The notes under the pieces are model-generated. The model was not told where the DNA came from. It ran no database searches and saw only the letters and a list, made by a program, of their open reading frames with translations. Positions 9,501 to 21,746 of a DNA stretch of 64,000 bases are shown one piece after another. The stretch's first letter is position 1; each line of letters starts with the position of its first letter. The stretch is from NCBI GenBank assembly GCA_001599755.1, contig BCHX01000007.1, positions 806,001 to 870,000 of the forward strand, given 5' to 3'. Origin of the DNA: Gliomastix tumulicola. Its lineage: Eukaryota > Ascomycota > Sordariomycetes > Hypocreales > Bionectriaceae. The translations under genes were made by a program, and so were the position numbers.

Positions 9501-12500
9501 TCAGTATGCCCCCTCCCTCACTTTATAAGCAGGGCTGTCCACCAACTCCACAGGCTTCATTCCCGTCAACACCGGCAAGGCACTCTCGAGCTTCAGATTG
9601 GGCGTGACTGGTGTATCAACCGCCCAAACCACCAGACCAATCCAGTTCTCCCCTCGGTGATTGATGATACCCTCAGGCACGGGGAAGTACGTCTGCGGTC
9701 CCATGTTGCTCACGTACCGTCCGAACTGCCAGCCATTGATGAAAATGAAAGCCCTGTATGACGGGACATCCTTGGCGTCATGGAAGGCAACATAGAGCGG
9801 GACGTCATGGTCAGAGGGCAGGTCAAGCGAGAACTTGGCCGTGTAGAAGGTTGCGCCGGGAGCTTTGAGACCGTCGAACGGGGACGCCTTGCTGAGCTTG
9901 TCGAGGGGCGGGCTGGGCAGGTGGTAGCCCTGGCGCTCGGCGAAGAACCCGCCCTCGTTGAGGGGGCCGCGAGCTCTGTCCTGATAGTCCTCTCCACCAA
10001 GGTTCCCGGTGAGGACCCAGGTAATCTCGGTGTCGCTGGTCCCGTTGACGTCCTGGAGACCCCAGTCCAAGATGCCGCGGGGCTCCTTCATGGTATCGAC
10101 GCGGGCTACCCAGTTCGATTCCAGGCCCATGTTGTCGATGAGCACAGTGATGGTGTGTGACGTCCCGCTAGTCAGGGGAGAGTCAAGTTGGAATGTTCCG
10201 TCGCGGTACCTCGACTGGAGGCTCCCCGCGTACGCGCCCAGGTATTTTCCATCCAACCAGACAGTGTATGCAAACGCAACGCCGCCTTGTGGCGACAGCG
10301 TCAGCTTCTCCTCGCCACCAACAGCCTTGAACTTGCCAATGTAGATGAGTGCGCCGGTGTGAAACCCGTAGTCTGAAGAGAAGAGAGAGGTCGGCGTTTT
10401 CTGTGTCACCTTGTTCCAGGAGTTGTACGTCTTCTGCAGGTCAGCAGCTTGCCAGCTGGAGCTGTCGTAGTCTGGCGAGATCTCCGGCACTGTATCCACG
10501 CCGTGCCAGTCGAGAGTCCTCAGGTCCGGCAGCGCATGCCTGGTGCTGGGAACGTTGGGAACCTTCTTTACCACGAGGTTGCCCACATCACTAACGTCGA
10601 AGGCCTGACCTTTCCCGTTCAGAACCAGTTCCTTCGTGGACTTGGGCGCACCGATGACCTCCAAGGAGGATGTAGACGAATTGAAGTCGGCGTGGATGTA
10701 GACACTCCCGTCGCGGATCTCTGCAGTGCGACTCAGATACGGCCCATTGATGATCAGTGACTTGGGGTTGATGACTGCGGTCCCGTAACTCTTTGGTAGT
10801 TTCTCACCACTACCAGGTACGTCGGTGACCCAGTAGTTGTATGCCGAGTTGCGATCTGTGATTCATGTTAGTGAACATGGTATGTGGCTGTTGGTAACTT
10901 TTTCCCGGAGTCCTCACCCAGGAAATAAATCTGCAAGTCTCCAAGCGCAGCAATCTGGCGCTCTGTCGTAGTGTTGTACTGCAGAACCGCGAAGCCATCT
11001 TTGTCTTCAACGCGCAGCTCTGATCCTTGCAGGAACTTAACATCACTAGCCTTCCCACTGATAGCGAGTTCGTGCTGCTCGTTGGGTCCGCCATAGACAA
11101 TCAAAACCTTGTGGTCGTCGAACTGCTTCCAGGTGAAGACCTCGGCAGTCGAGTACAGCACATTGGTACCGCCCACGTCAAAGTCGGTGACATGCACCTT
11201 GGAATCTCTTCCGTGGAGAGAGAGCTTCCCGCCGAGCTGGGGGATAGCGATTTTCCCCTGGGATGTTGGCAGGTTGAGAGAGTATTCAACGGTGCCGTAG
11301 GAGTTCAGGTTTTGCTGGCGAACGACGAAGAAATGACCGTTTGTTGCGTTGCTGTTGAGACGAGCTTTAACCACCACACCTGGGTCCGAGGTGTAGGTTT
11401 GTCCGGTGGTATCTCGCTTGGTGGTCAGATATCCAGGTGCGACCTTGAAGAGTTGAGCTTGGAGCTTGAGCTCTGAGTATTTCTCGCGGTTCACGGCTCG
11501 ATCTTCACCAATAGCCTAGTGCCCCCGCCTGGTCAGAACTCTTCGGCGCCCGGATATTAGTTCAGTAGGGGAAACACATACAGCGCCATAATCGTAGGTC
11601 GTCGGCCCGTGAGGCATACCCAAGTTACCCCAGTTGGTGCCTCCATAAGTCTGTCCTCATTGTTAGATACGTTTTTCGCCAAGAGCTCTTCCATGAACCC
11701 CAGAGATGGGGAGATTTTGGGAACGTTTTGACGGGACTAGGGAGCCATACCATATAAAGACTGATAATTCCAAAACCAGAAGAGTATAGATCCTTGTAGT
11801 AGACTCTTTCAAATTCTTGGTCGAACTTTTTGACACATTCCCAGGGGCCCGCACCACCCCAGTTGGTGAAGGCGCCGCCTTGGAACTAGAGTGGCAATAG
11901 TTGTTAGACGAGAAATGTAAGACGATATAGACGCTCCCCATTAGACGAGGTTCGCGAGTAAACATACCTCGGGGGCTGATAGAGGAGCCGATGGATTGTG
12001 CTTATCGTGCCATGGTTGAATCTGCCATGGTATCTCGCGCCAGCCGTTCCGCTCAAACTGGTATTCCAAAGTTTGTCAGCCTTCCATATGTTTTGCGGAT
12101 CATCCCTCAGAAGCGTAAGTGAGCAACTTACGCAATCAAATCCGAGCGGGTATGCGTCGTAGCCCTGGCATCCAGTCTGTTAGCGAAGATCTGTCCTGTA
12201 GTTTGCAAGAAAAAGTGGCTTACAAGGATGTCAACTTCATTTGGTCCGGGAACAACAACGCGGGAGAAGTCCGCCTCGTCCCCGTCATTGCTGTGGAGGG
12301 GTACGACGATACCAGCATCACGAGCCTGTCGCACAACTCTGGCAATGTAGTTGTGATCGGGGGGGTCTGGGTGAGACTGGTCATTGGTAAAGAAGTACTC
12401 GTTCTCGGGCTGAAAGAGGATGACCGGCCCGCCATTGGTGATTTGTGCGTCAGCAATGAGCTTATTGACGTGGTTGACGTAGCTTTGAGATGTATGTTAG

Positions 12501-13215
12501 TCGTTACTTAAGCCTTATGGCGTCTTGGGGGGGGGATTGTTAGGGATCCATTGCGTACTTGCTAGTGGCATTGATATAGGCATCATTGTTGTCACGAAGG
12601 GTAGCATTGAGACGCTGGAGCCAGCCAGGGAAGCCTCCCCCGCTCACTTCGGCGTTGATATACGGACCGGGTCTCTGTCGGACGGTCAGACATTCTGAAA
12701 GAAAGCAAGGACTGAGCTCAACATACCGCAATAACCCATATTCCGGCTTCCAAGGCGGAATCGAAGAAGCTCTTGACGGAAAGAGCGCCCTCGGAGATGA
12801 ACTCCCCGGGCTTTCCTTCAAGCAAGGCCCAGTCAATATAGATGGACACCGCGTTGAAGCCGAGGGCTCTGACTTTCTGGAGAACGTCGAGCCATAGGGA
12901 TGGAACTGGCAGCCTATTACAACACAAACATTAGCCGCCATCATTTCCATACAACGGCAGCTTTGGAGCTCCTAAAAGGTAACGAAGTACTCGCAGAGGG
13001 TAATCATACCGGAAGGGGTGAAACTCAGCCGAGTAAATCATGAGCTTTTCCCCATGAATCTTTAGGGATTGCGAATCCCAAGTGACGATGTCTTGGAGGG
13101 TGTTCGCACCATCACGAACAGACAGAGGGGTCAGCGAAGATTTCCTGGTTGAGGCACCAGCGGTCAGGTGCGTCACTGCCAGCAGCAATGCCGAGGTACA
13201 GGCAAGAAGCTTCAT
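9501..13215 (-). CDS. Secreted GH35 beta-galactosidase
   Basis: Ten exons read on the minus strand: 13215-13010, 12913-12727, 12674-12559, 12482-12224, 12164-12132, 12057-11968, 11885-11751, 11650-11582, 11515-10918, 10855-9501. All phases agree and give 1015 residues, the usual size of fungal LacA-type enzymes. MKLLACTSALLLAVTHLTAG is a clear signal peptide; an ATG 36 bases upstream is less likely. The catalytic barrel has FHPFR, RPGPYINAE, the acid/base glutamate in QPENEY (about E198) and the nucleophile at the end of APLSAPE (about E297, then FQGG). The 99-residue spacing equals that of Penicillium beta-galactosidase. Beta-rich C-terminal domains follow. It removes beta-galactosyl residues from plant polysaccharides and galactosides. 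It diverges from a decayed GH95 fucosidase, so the pair may once have trimmed the same side chains. Confidence 0.95.
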
Positions 13216-15136
13216 ATCGAAGACGTAGGAGGGGCTCCTAATCAAGACCAATGTGAGACAATGTCGCCATGCAAGATGTTGCTGGATCGAATGGGTGCTG
13301 GATTTTCAGCAGCCATTCGTTCTCTTTAATAGTTGAGGATTGTACATAGTATGACCACCGAGATGAAAGATTCTTCTGTCGCAACAGCCAGAGTGACATG
13401 CCTACGATTCCACTCATGAGGATCCCGTCAATATTTTGATTAGCGAATACCCGACGGTCTTTTGCCCAGGTGAGGTCTGGAGAAAAGGAAGGGACGAATC
13501 TTCCCTTCCGACGATGTAGGATCATCATGAGTGATGAGCGGTAGTAATGATTTCGCCGTCGGCTTAAATATGTTAGATGTATGTTCATCCTCCTCGCAGA
13601 GGTCCGAGAATCCTCCGCCGCTCCGTCCTCACAGGATCGACGTTTGGTGCCGTGTTCGGACAATATCCCAGGATTAGATGCTTGCTGTGAACCCCCCGCA
13701 CTCAGGGGCTCGCATGACACACCCCAGTCCTTCTCCGCATTTCGTCTTTCGTTCCCCCGATCTTGCGGGCTGGAATGAGTCCACGTGCCTCCCTGGCCGG
13801 GGAACGGCACCGGCGGCAGCGATTCACGCGTGTGGAGACACAATGAGCACTTCCGAGGAAGAGGTTCTACTGGAGCGGCAAAGAAATAGGTCATGGATTA
13901 CGTGGTGTACTAGCGGCGGGAAACGATCCTCCTTTTTCCTCCCGACCGTTCGCAGTCAGTGGGCTGCCGCTGTGAGTGACATCCCCCAAGTACAAACCAG
14001 ATTATACCATGCTTTAATAATCGATAGTATCTGTTGTGTCAAAATAATGACTCCCTCATCGTGATTCTTTTGTCTATGCTAATCCTAAGATGTAGACATT
14101 TTTTAACATAGATAGACTCTATTTCTTTGGTGAATAACGTCTTTTTCTATCATCCTCATAATGCGTATTCACTACGGAGCGCATTGGTTGAAATCAAAGT
14201 AAGGTAGCTAACGAAAGGGACCCATGATCCCTGCATCCCAGAGTATTCAACCCTACTTTAGATCCTGTGAATCTTCTGCTGCGTCCCTCCCCGCAATCCG
14301 GGGGAGATCCCGGACTACACTCCAGCCACAGTCCAGTTCGCGTTGAGACAACCCTGTAATGAAGGAGAGAAGGAAAAAGCGAATGTGAGGTGAAGTCCGG
14401 ATATTTCGGGTCTAATGAACATCCGAGGAATAATTCTACAGTCAAAAACTTCCGACAGGCCCGATAGCCTGGCTGCCTCATCTACCGGCTGCTTTTGAGA
14501 AATTAGTACGGTTGTAGGCTGCCATCTATGGCTTCAGTGATAACGTTCCCGCCTATTCGAACAAAAAGTAGAGGTAGGAGGTTTTTTCTTAGCTTGCAGT
14601 AACATTGCTGGGTAGGCAGGTGAAAGAGCCGAAGGTGTTCTAGAGGCGACACTTTTTTACATATCCAAGACATTCTTGAAGACTTAGCCATGTTTAATCA
14701 GGGAGGCCTGGAACCGTAAGGAAAGCTAGGCCCTAGTAGCTGACGAAAGGGTTTTTTTTTATCATTCCATAGTTAGCATATATATCTACAAATCACTGTA
14801 CGACCTACCACCACGGTCACAAGATTGGTGACCCCGTGGAGAAAGACGGAACCCGGCAAGTTCCGCTGCAGGGGAACCCCATGCTCCAGACCTGGTCTAC
14901 GACCACGAAGCAAACTGTGACCTTAGCACCTTGTCCTCCCTACTGAGCCATAACTACCGCTCCGCTCCGCATATATAGAACAAAGACAGCCGTCGGATTC
15001 GGGAAATAGAATACTCACGGCCCACTTCGCCCACAGGGACGTGAGCTTCCAATCATAACGGCTATATAGAACACGGATCGTCTTTGTGTGTTTTTCGCGG
15101 TACAGCTGCAGGCTCACCGCTTCCCTCAATTTCAGC
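13216..15136. other. Long divergent promoter region, GH35 / former GH95
   Basis: 1.9 kb without a supportable gene. It must hold the promoter of the beta-galactosidase and the relic promoter of the fucosidase. T-rich tracts near 14750 and C-rich hexamers are present, but I cannot define sites. Confidence 0.5.
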
Positions 15137-16386
15137 ATGATTGCAAGTCTTGTCTTGCTTGCCATTCCTTGGGTGGTGCTCGGTGCCTATTCCCCCTCAG
15201 ACCATCTGTGGTACCAGTCTCCTGGCAGCGACTTCAACACCGCCATACCTCTTGGAAATGGCCGTCTTGGCGTGCACTACTATACGGCTCCGCCAACGAG
15301 ACCATCCTCCTGAATGAGCATAGTGTTTAGTCAAAAGCAGTGGCAGCCTCGTGTCAACGAGAATGCTCTGCAGACATATCATGACATACGGGATAAGGTC
15401 GTGGCTGGAAACCTGTCTGACGCCAATGCCCAAATGCTGAGGGACATGTCGGCGAATCCTGTCAGCCCAGCTTCTTACAGCGTGACCAACTCATTGCATA
15501 TCGGTTTCGGCCACGACGAGAGTGGAATGGCAAATTATGAGCGCTGGCTGAATCTCCAGGAAGGCACAGCTAGCGTTTCATATGAGTATAACAGAGTAGC
15601 GTACAGGTTCGTGATCGACCCCAAGCTTAGCTGTGATCACCATCATGAAATCGTTATCTAATTTATCAGGTAAAGGCGAGAGCTGGTAGCGAGCTTTCCA
15701 TCGAGTCTCGTTGCTCTACGCTTAACATCGCAGGAGGCCGGGCGGCTGCACCTCGATATTTCGCTGTCCCGTGATCACGGCATTACTGACCACACGGCAA
15801 CCTCCGAAGACGCTGTATCCCAGATCACTCTCAAAGCTGGTGGAAATGGGACAGACTCACTTGCCTTCACATCCGTAGCTAGAGTGGTAGCAGATGGTGG
15901 TAAGTGGCTTGGCACGCGCATACGTGTTACCAATGTTGAACGAGTTCAGGAAGCATTACGGTAGATGGTCAGTCCATTGTGGTGTCCGGCTCCACGACCG
16001 TGGATATCTTCTAAAACGCTGAATCCGAGTACTACTGGGGTTCTGCAGATAAATACACCGCCGAAGCTAACAGCAAGATTGATGAGGCTGTCGCACTTGG
16101 GTTCGAGACTGTGAAGTCGCGGGCGGTTGCAGACCAGGCAGATTTGATGAAGAGAGTATACATAGACCTGGGTCCTGGCAGAAACGTTTCCAGCCTCCCT
16201 ACAGACCGGCGCATTGAGAGGTTCATGGATCATCCCAATGATGATAAGGGCCTGATAGCCTTGTTCTTCAACTTTGGTCGCCACCTCCTGGTCTCCTCTT
16301 CCAGAGATGTTGGCGAGGTAGGAAAGGGTGTCCCAGCGAATCTGCAGGGGATTTGGAACGACAACTATGAGCCCCCTGACAGAGAT
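15137..16386 (+). pseudogene. Decayed, 3'-truncated GH95 alpha-L-fucosidase
   Basis: The N-terminal half of a GH95 enzyme is recognisable but broken. It starts with a signal peptide and LWYQSPGSDFNTAIPLGNG, typical of the family. It then shifts frame near 15275, where the expected YGSANETILLNEHSV continues in another frame; it meets a TAG at 15328-15330 where a Trp codon is expected; and it resumes in a further frame (WQPRVNENAL, YERWLNLQEGT). Later blocks include the segment ending HLDISLSRDHG (about 15750) and the stretch GVPANLQGIWNDNYEPPD (about 16325-16380), with an in-frame TAA at about 16012 after VDIF. The family's catalytic second half is absent; sequence after about 16381 is unrelated. 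It would have removed alpha-1,2-fucose from xyloglucan-type chains after secretion. Confidence 0.85.
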
Positions 16387-16622
16387 CACTTCTCGACTGT
16401 CAGGGCTTGTTCGTAGGATTGACAGGCGCGTCATACACTGAACAGTCACATTCACAACGATGATCACACGATGAACGCTTCAATATACATGCGATGCTCA
16501 TCCTGGAATTTCATGAGTATATGGATGTAAGAAAGCTCTACTAGAATCTTAGCGTTTCCTCTTTCTTTGTTCCGGAAGAGCGAGAAGAATGTTATGTTAC
16601 AAATGCAGTAGGCGCTCTTCAA

Positions 16623-18686
16623 CTAACTTTTCGTAGTGTTCGTCCTCTTCTTCTTCTTCTTCTTTTTCTTCTTACTCTTTTGTTCTTTAGTCGCTCGCTT
16701 CTCTGGTTCAACTTGGCCAATCAAATGCTCTGATGGGTGCTGGACAGCATTCTCCATCAGTTGTTCAACAGCATTTTCTACCGGTTGCTCGGTAATGACC
16801 TCTACAGGCTGCCCGAAGGCTACCTGTCGCAGGTTCTGGACGGCTTCTTCGGCAGCTGCCTCTTGAGGCTGCTCGACGATAGCTCTTTCTAACAGCTGGT
16901 CAACGACTGTCTCTACAACCACTAGAGGCTCGTCAACGGCCGTCTCCGCAGCCTGGCCAATAACCACTCCTCCAATCGCCTGCGCTACAGCTTGATCGAC
17001 CACATGCTCCACAAGCTGTTCGACAACATCTTCCACAGACCTTTGGACAGCTTTCTCTTCGGATTGCTCGACAGCCGGTTCTACAGGTGGGCCAACACCG
17101 TCCATAGCCTGGTCAGTGACGTCTTCTGCGGCTGTCAGTACATCAGGTGTTTCTACCACACTAAAATGGTAGCCTCCTGGTGTGCCGTCGCCCAGCGTAT
17201 CAGCTTTTATCCCGAACCAACTACAATTATAGAAGGTCAGCAAGGCGAGTAGCTTCACGATACTGAAGCAATAACCGATAACTATGTGGAACGGTAGCAG
17301 CCAGATATCCGCCGGATGCTTCCTAAAGTGAGGAATCACGGTGGTGACTTTTGCGATAATGAGCCACACCATCAGAGCAGCAATTTGGTCCCTGCCAGGA
17401 AGGTCTGACTGTCGGAGCGAGCACAGAAGAATTCCGTCCCAGAAAAGAGTAAAATCAACTAAGCCAGCAAGATGAGTCATGAAGTACGTCCATGGGTAGC
17501 GGTTGAAGAACTTGGCGTTCGTTAGGTAGACCGGGCTGCTACGGAAAGTGGACCTTTCCCAGCGCAAGACTTGCATGAAGAACGATGACCAGTCCTGTCC
17601 GAAAGTTGTCTCGATGAGTGCCTCCCCGGTGTCTTGATACTTGACCCCTAGACCTGCAAATAGAGCCTCCCTGATCAAGAAGCTCTCACCATCGGCATCT
17701 CCACCCAAAAGCCCAAAGAAGAACTTTTGGTTGCAGAATCGGCTGAGACGTAGAGGGTCTTTAAGAAACTTGGTCTCAAACGCACAGGTCGATCCAGGTA
17801 TCAGTGCTAGACCACCGTCCATGGCGTTGTTTACCCGTAGCATCCAGTTACAATTGTCCAGATAGCTACTTGCCATCAGATTAGAGACAGGCACAAACGA
17901 CCAGAACCGGTGGGAGGCACCGCGCTTGGCATGTTGCCCTGTCGTGACGATAGAGACCCTCTTGCCGTCCATTGCGGCTAGCAACGATGAGAGAAGCTCA
18001 TCGCTGATCCAAAAACAATGGTCGCCGACAAGAACCGTAACTCTCGTCTCGACCTGCCTGAGTGCATGGGCTATGAGCTGGCGCTTTGAAGCCTTGTCAA
18101 CCGATCCAATCTTGACAATAGTGGTGTGGCCAGGTGGAATGAGTGTGCCAACGGTCTCCAGACACTGTCCGCGCAGCTTTGCTCCAACCGTAACAACAAC
18201 GATACTATGAGGCTTGTTCCTGAGGATAGTGCCAATACAATACCGGAAGCCGGGGTCATCGGGGCGCACAGTCGGTAGCACCACCGTGACATCACCTGGA
18301 CTGTAGACCTTGGAAGCGATTTCTCGGGGCTGATAGGTCAGGGAACTGATCATGTGCCCAAGAAGTCCCGTGTATCTAAACAGAAAGGTAGCCAAAAATA
18401 CAGCCGTCCAAGTATCGAGTTCAAAGGCTTTAGCGAAGCTTATGATAAAGAGTGGCATGAGAAACAAAAATGTGACAGAAGCAGTCACAAACCGAAGACG
18501 GACGAGGTTGCTTCCTACGAACGCGATAACTCCAAGTACCAGGAGAGTAACCGCCACAGCCCAAATGAAGAACTCGGGAACATTGTCCCATACGAGCGTT
18601 AGCACGTCCATCGCACAGGAGCTATGCGTGTATGAAGTGTAAGGATCGACAACGTTGCGTAAGCGCTCAAGCATATTTCGAGACAC
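16623..18686 (-). CDS. Family-2 glycosyltransferase, membrane-bound, with repeat tail and polylysine end
   Basis: Intronless, 687 residues. Two N-terminal membrane helices (about 33-53 and 65-85) precede a GT2 domain of the fungal Cps1/hyaluronan-synthase-like type, followed by C-terminal helices (about 400-510). QVLRW, the QxxRW acceptor motif, is kept. The first acidic motif reads VLVGDHCFW where relatives usually have two adjacent Asp, and the second reads GGDADGES. The change may alter donor binding or catalysis. After about residue 530 comes a hydrophilic tail of degenerate VEQxVE-like units, then a run of about nine Lys encoded by a TTC/TTT microsatellite. Relatives make cell-surface polysaccharide and affect hyphal growth. 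It converges on the GH95 relic with no clear functional link. Downstream ATGs (18671, 18611) are alternative starts. Confidence 0.8.
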   Translation of the reverse strand: MSRNMLERLRNVVDPYTSYTHSSCAMDVLTLVWDNVPEFFIWAVAVTLLVLGVIAFVGSNLVRLRFVTASVTFLFLMPLFIISFAKAFELDTWTAVFLATFLFRYTGLLGHMISSLTYQPREIASKVYSPGDVTVVLPTVRPDDPGFRYCIGTILRNKPHSIVVVTVGAKLRGQCLETVGTLIPPGHTTIVKIGSVDKASKRQLIAHALRQVETRVTVLVGDHCFWISDELLSSLLAAMDGKRVSIVTTGQHAKRGASHRFWSFVPVSNLMASSYLDNCNWMLRVNNAMDGGLALIPGSTCAFETKFLKDPLRLSRFCNQKFFFGLLGGDADGESFLIREALFAGLGVKYQDTGEALIETTFGQDWSSFFMQVLRWERSTFRSSPVYLTNAKFFNRYPWTYFMTHLAGLVDFTLFWDGILLCSLRQSDLPGRDQIAALMVWLIIAKVTTVIPHFRKHPADIWLLPFHIVIGYCFSIVKLLALLTFYNCSWFGIKADTLGDGTPGGYHFSVVETPDVLTAAEDVTDQAMDGVGPPVEPAVEQSEEKAVQRSVEDVVEQLVEHVVDQAVAQAIGGVVIGQAAETAVDEPLVVVETVVDQLLERAIVEQPQEAAAEEAVQNLRQVAFGQPVEVITEQPVENAVEQLMENAVQHPSEHLIGQVEPEKRATKEQKSKKKKKKKKKRTNTTKS
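16645..16672. repeat. TTC-rich microsatellite encoding polylysine
   Basis: A near-perfect TTC run, read AAG/AAA on the minus strand, forming the lysine run near the C-terminus of the glycosyltransferase. Its length is likely to vary between strains. Confidence 0.8.
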
Positions 18687-19589
18687 CCAACTGTTGAAGA
18701 TAATAGTGAGAAGATATATACGCTTACATATTTTCGACTTGCCGTCACTTTTGGAGGTACTACGTTGTTCACTATTTAGACAATATTCTTAAGTGTAGCG
18801 TCCGTGCGATTTTTTACTCTGTTCCGCCCAAGCCTGCCGTACTTTGGAGAGCATGCCATGTTCGTAGTCGATTACATGGGGCTCTTCCTGAGAGTGCTGC
18901 CATGCCTTCGTCGGTTGGCGCCCTCCCAGACGCTTGATCCCCCTCACGTGCATCGCGCATCGGGGGTGAAAGTATTCCTTGATACGGGGTTATCGTGCCC
19001 GTGGTCGTCTGCTTTCCAGGAACGCTGAAGTGGACACCGATAGGCACAGTGTGTCCGTTCTATGGGCACGGTATATCAGGGTGAGAGTGTTCTCCAGCAG
19101 ATAAGGACTCCTAAGGAGTGGGTGGTGTCTTGTCCCTTATCACGGAGCCACGGCAGAGTGCCCCAATGAGCACTGCCACTACAGTACCCTCATTATGTAG
19201 ATTCGATCTAGTGGTCTTATCTCAGACGCGAAGCAAGCATATGCGAGAAGCATTCCAAATGCCTGGCTGCACAATCACCCTACCAGCCATGGTCCTCCAA
19301 TCGCCAGCCACCGTGCGAATATGAAGACGCTAGCGAGGTTTACAGGCCCCAAAGCCACTAAAGACAACCACTAGTGACCCAAACCTCAACCACTGTATTC
19401 AATGACTCGGACCCAACACCAGGGAGGGAGAGCCACTAGCAAGTGCGGGGAACTCCAGACATCCAGCACTAAAAAGGGAGATAAGCCAGGTGACCTCCCC
19501 CCAAGAAACCGCCTCACTCTCCTCCAGCATCTCCTTTGCCCCCCCATCCTTGGCGAATGCAACAGAGGCCTCAATACTCACATCTCAAC
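18687..19589. other. Divergent intergenic region
   Basis: About 900 bases between the glycosyltransferase and the second zinc-cluster factor. It holds both promoters; no further gene or clear motif was found. Confidence 0.5.
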
Positions 19590-21746
19590 ATGAAAGTCAA
19601 GCAAGGCAGGCAGGATAGTGGCAAGCGACGGCGAACTGGCTGCTGGACATGCAAAGGTGAGTTGCAGCACCCTTATCAGCACGCGCGCGGGAGACTGATT
19701 GACCTCCTGCCAGAGCGCAAAGTGAGATGCAATGGTAAGAAGATGTGATTCTCCTTCCCTTCGCCAAGACGCGTTCTGACTGATCGGCGAGAGTAGAAGC
19801 TCGCCCAGTCTGCAAGGCTTGTGAGCGATTGAGTCTACCCTGCCAGTACGGCATCAAATTGCTCTGGCGGGAAGAAGCCCTCTCGAGAGGCATCGCCTTG
19901 GGTCGATCAGGTGAGTTCGATTACTGACCTTCCATTGGTGGCTCTGGGAGCTCATGATCTCGAATTGAAGGCATCTGGTCCAAGAAGAAGGGAGTGTCCT
20001 ATCGGAAGCAGCACGAGGATGTCGACTCCGATATCAGAAATAGCCCACCTCCGCCATCGGAACATGAACGCGTTGATGCCCTAGCTTCCCTGACCGAGGA
20101 ATGGATGTTCGTGAATACGACATACCAGGATTTCGACCGCTACCTAGCTGCAGACATCTTTCACGGGGAAGCCAAGCTCGACGAAGCTCTACCTTTTGAG
20201 CTACCTTGGTCTCCTCAGCATTTGCCGGCACCTATGGCAACCTGTCTTCCGGACGGAGGATGGTTGGACTCTGAGGAGCCCCATGTCTCGACCCCCCATC
20301 TTTCAGGTCCGACCAACTGTGGCTTTGATGAATACATAGGCCTCGACATGTTCGAAGAGGGTGATATGGATATCGTGCCAGCTCTGATACTACAGGACCA
20401 GTCTCAGGAGACTGCATGGGACGACATGGCCACGCCTTGGGCCCTCGTCCGGAATCCATCCCCCTTTGCACTCGCAGACAACGAGATGTACCTCCTCGAC
20501 TACTTTACCCACGGCGTCAGCCCCCGATGCACGACATGGCCCGCAGACAATCCCTACGCACGAATCATCTTGCCTCTGTGCATGTCAGCGCTGAACAAGC
20601 CGCTCTTCAACAGCGTCATAGCTGTCGCCTCGCATCAACTCTCGCTCCTCAACGACCGGCGCTTCGGGAAGGATATCTGGATGTACCGTGGAAAGGCACT
20701 CCGCGGCTTCCAGGAGGAAATCGTCCGGCTTCAAAGTTCGCAACAGTCCCCCATGAACTGGGAGCAGATGATCTCGACACTGGTCATGCTCACCTTCTTC
20801 GATGTACGCCTCCCCTCGAAGATCCCCCGAAGATATTCCCCATGATCTTGTGCAGACAGCTTTTCCTGACTACAGAATCCAGATCTCTCACGACAGTGCC
20901 TCCACCTGGTTGGTTCATTTGCGCTGCGCCCGCAATCTTCGGGGTTTCCTGCCCACCCGGAAGGCTCTATCCGCAAGCGAGAGGGAGCTGTTCAGGTTCT
21001 TCTGCGCCTACTTCGCCCAGCACGAGGCGCTGTCGCTAACAACCCCTACCATGTCTGACACCTGCGATGGCCGCTCACTACAGTGGTTTCCGGCCGAGCT
21101 GGAAATCGACATGACTGTCGTCGACTCACTGCTGGGGTGCTCGCACGAGCTGATTTCTTTGATCTCGGATATCTCAAATCTTTCTTCTGAATTGGAAGTT
21201 CGGTCCTCCACGTTCAGCGTTCAATCATCCAATGCCACTATTATCGATAGCCTCCAGATCCGCCGCAACGAGATCGAAAGGCGCCTCTACAACTTGGAAC
21301 AGCATCTGCCGCTCACTGCGCCAGATCTCGAAGATCCAGGCTCCCTGGAGGAGCTCGGGTACATCGCCGAGGCTCGACGTCTCTCGGCCCTGATATATCT
21401 GTACTTCAGGGTCGACTACGTGCCACCCGGGAGCCCTCCCATCGATCGACTAACCCAACAAGTCCTCGCCCTTATCCCCAAGATATCTCTCCGCTCCCAC
21501 GTCCTGCTCTGGACGCTCTTCATTGTCGGCGTCATGGGCATAGGCGAGAGCGACGGCGATGCAGATCGGAAATTCATCCTCGAGAGGTTGGTCAGCCTGC
21601 AGCACACCCGCGAGCTGGAGAACGTCAGGATAGCGAGACAGGTCGTGGAGGCGGTGTGGAAGATCAGAGATCTGAGAGGGCCGGATGCCCCGGGATGTTG
21701 GAAGGATGTGGTTGACGCTGGAGGGGAGGGGTTGAGTTTGTGCTGA
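19590..21746 (+). CDS. Zn(II)2Cys6 transcription factor beside the oxoprolinase cluster
   Basis: Five exons (19590-19656, 19714-19734, 19797-19910, 19971-20803, 20856-21746) give 641 residues. The zinc cluster, cysteines 18, 21, 28, 35, 38 and 45, is spread over the first three exons; exon 2 is a 21-base microexon encoding the stretch around RKVRC. Phases agree at every join. The rest matches the long fungal-specific regulatory region found in arginine/nitrogen-type factors, including an MLTFFD..SWLVHL-like motif that here reads across intron 4 into STWLVHL, and a late HTRELENVRIARQVVEAVWK helix. It is convergent with the Dal5-type transporter. Position suggests it controls the transporter, oxoprolinase and oxidase, but no target motif could be assigned. 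Confidence 0.88.
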
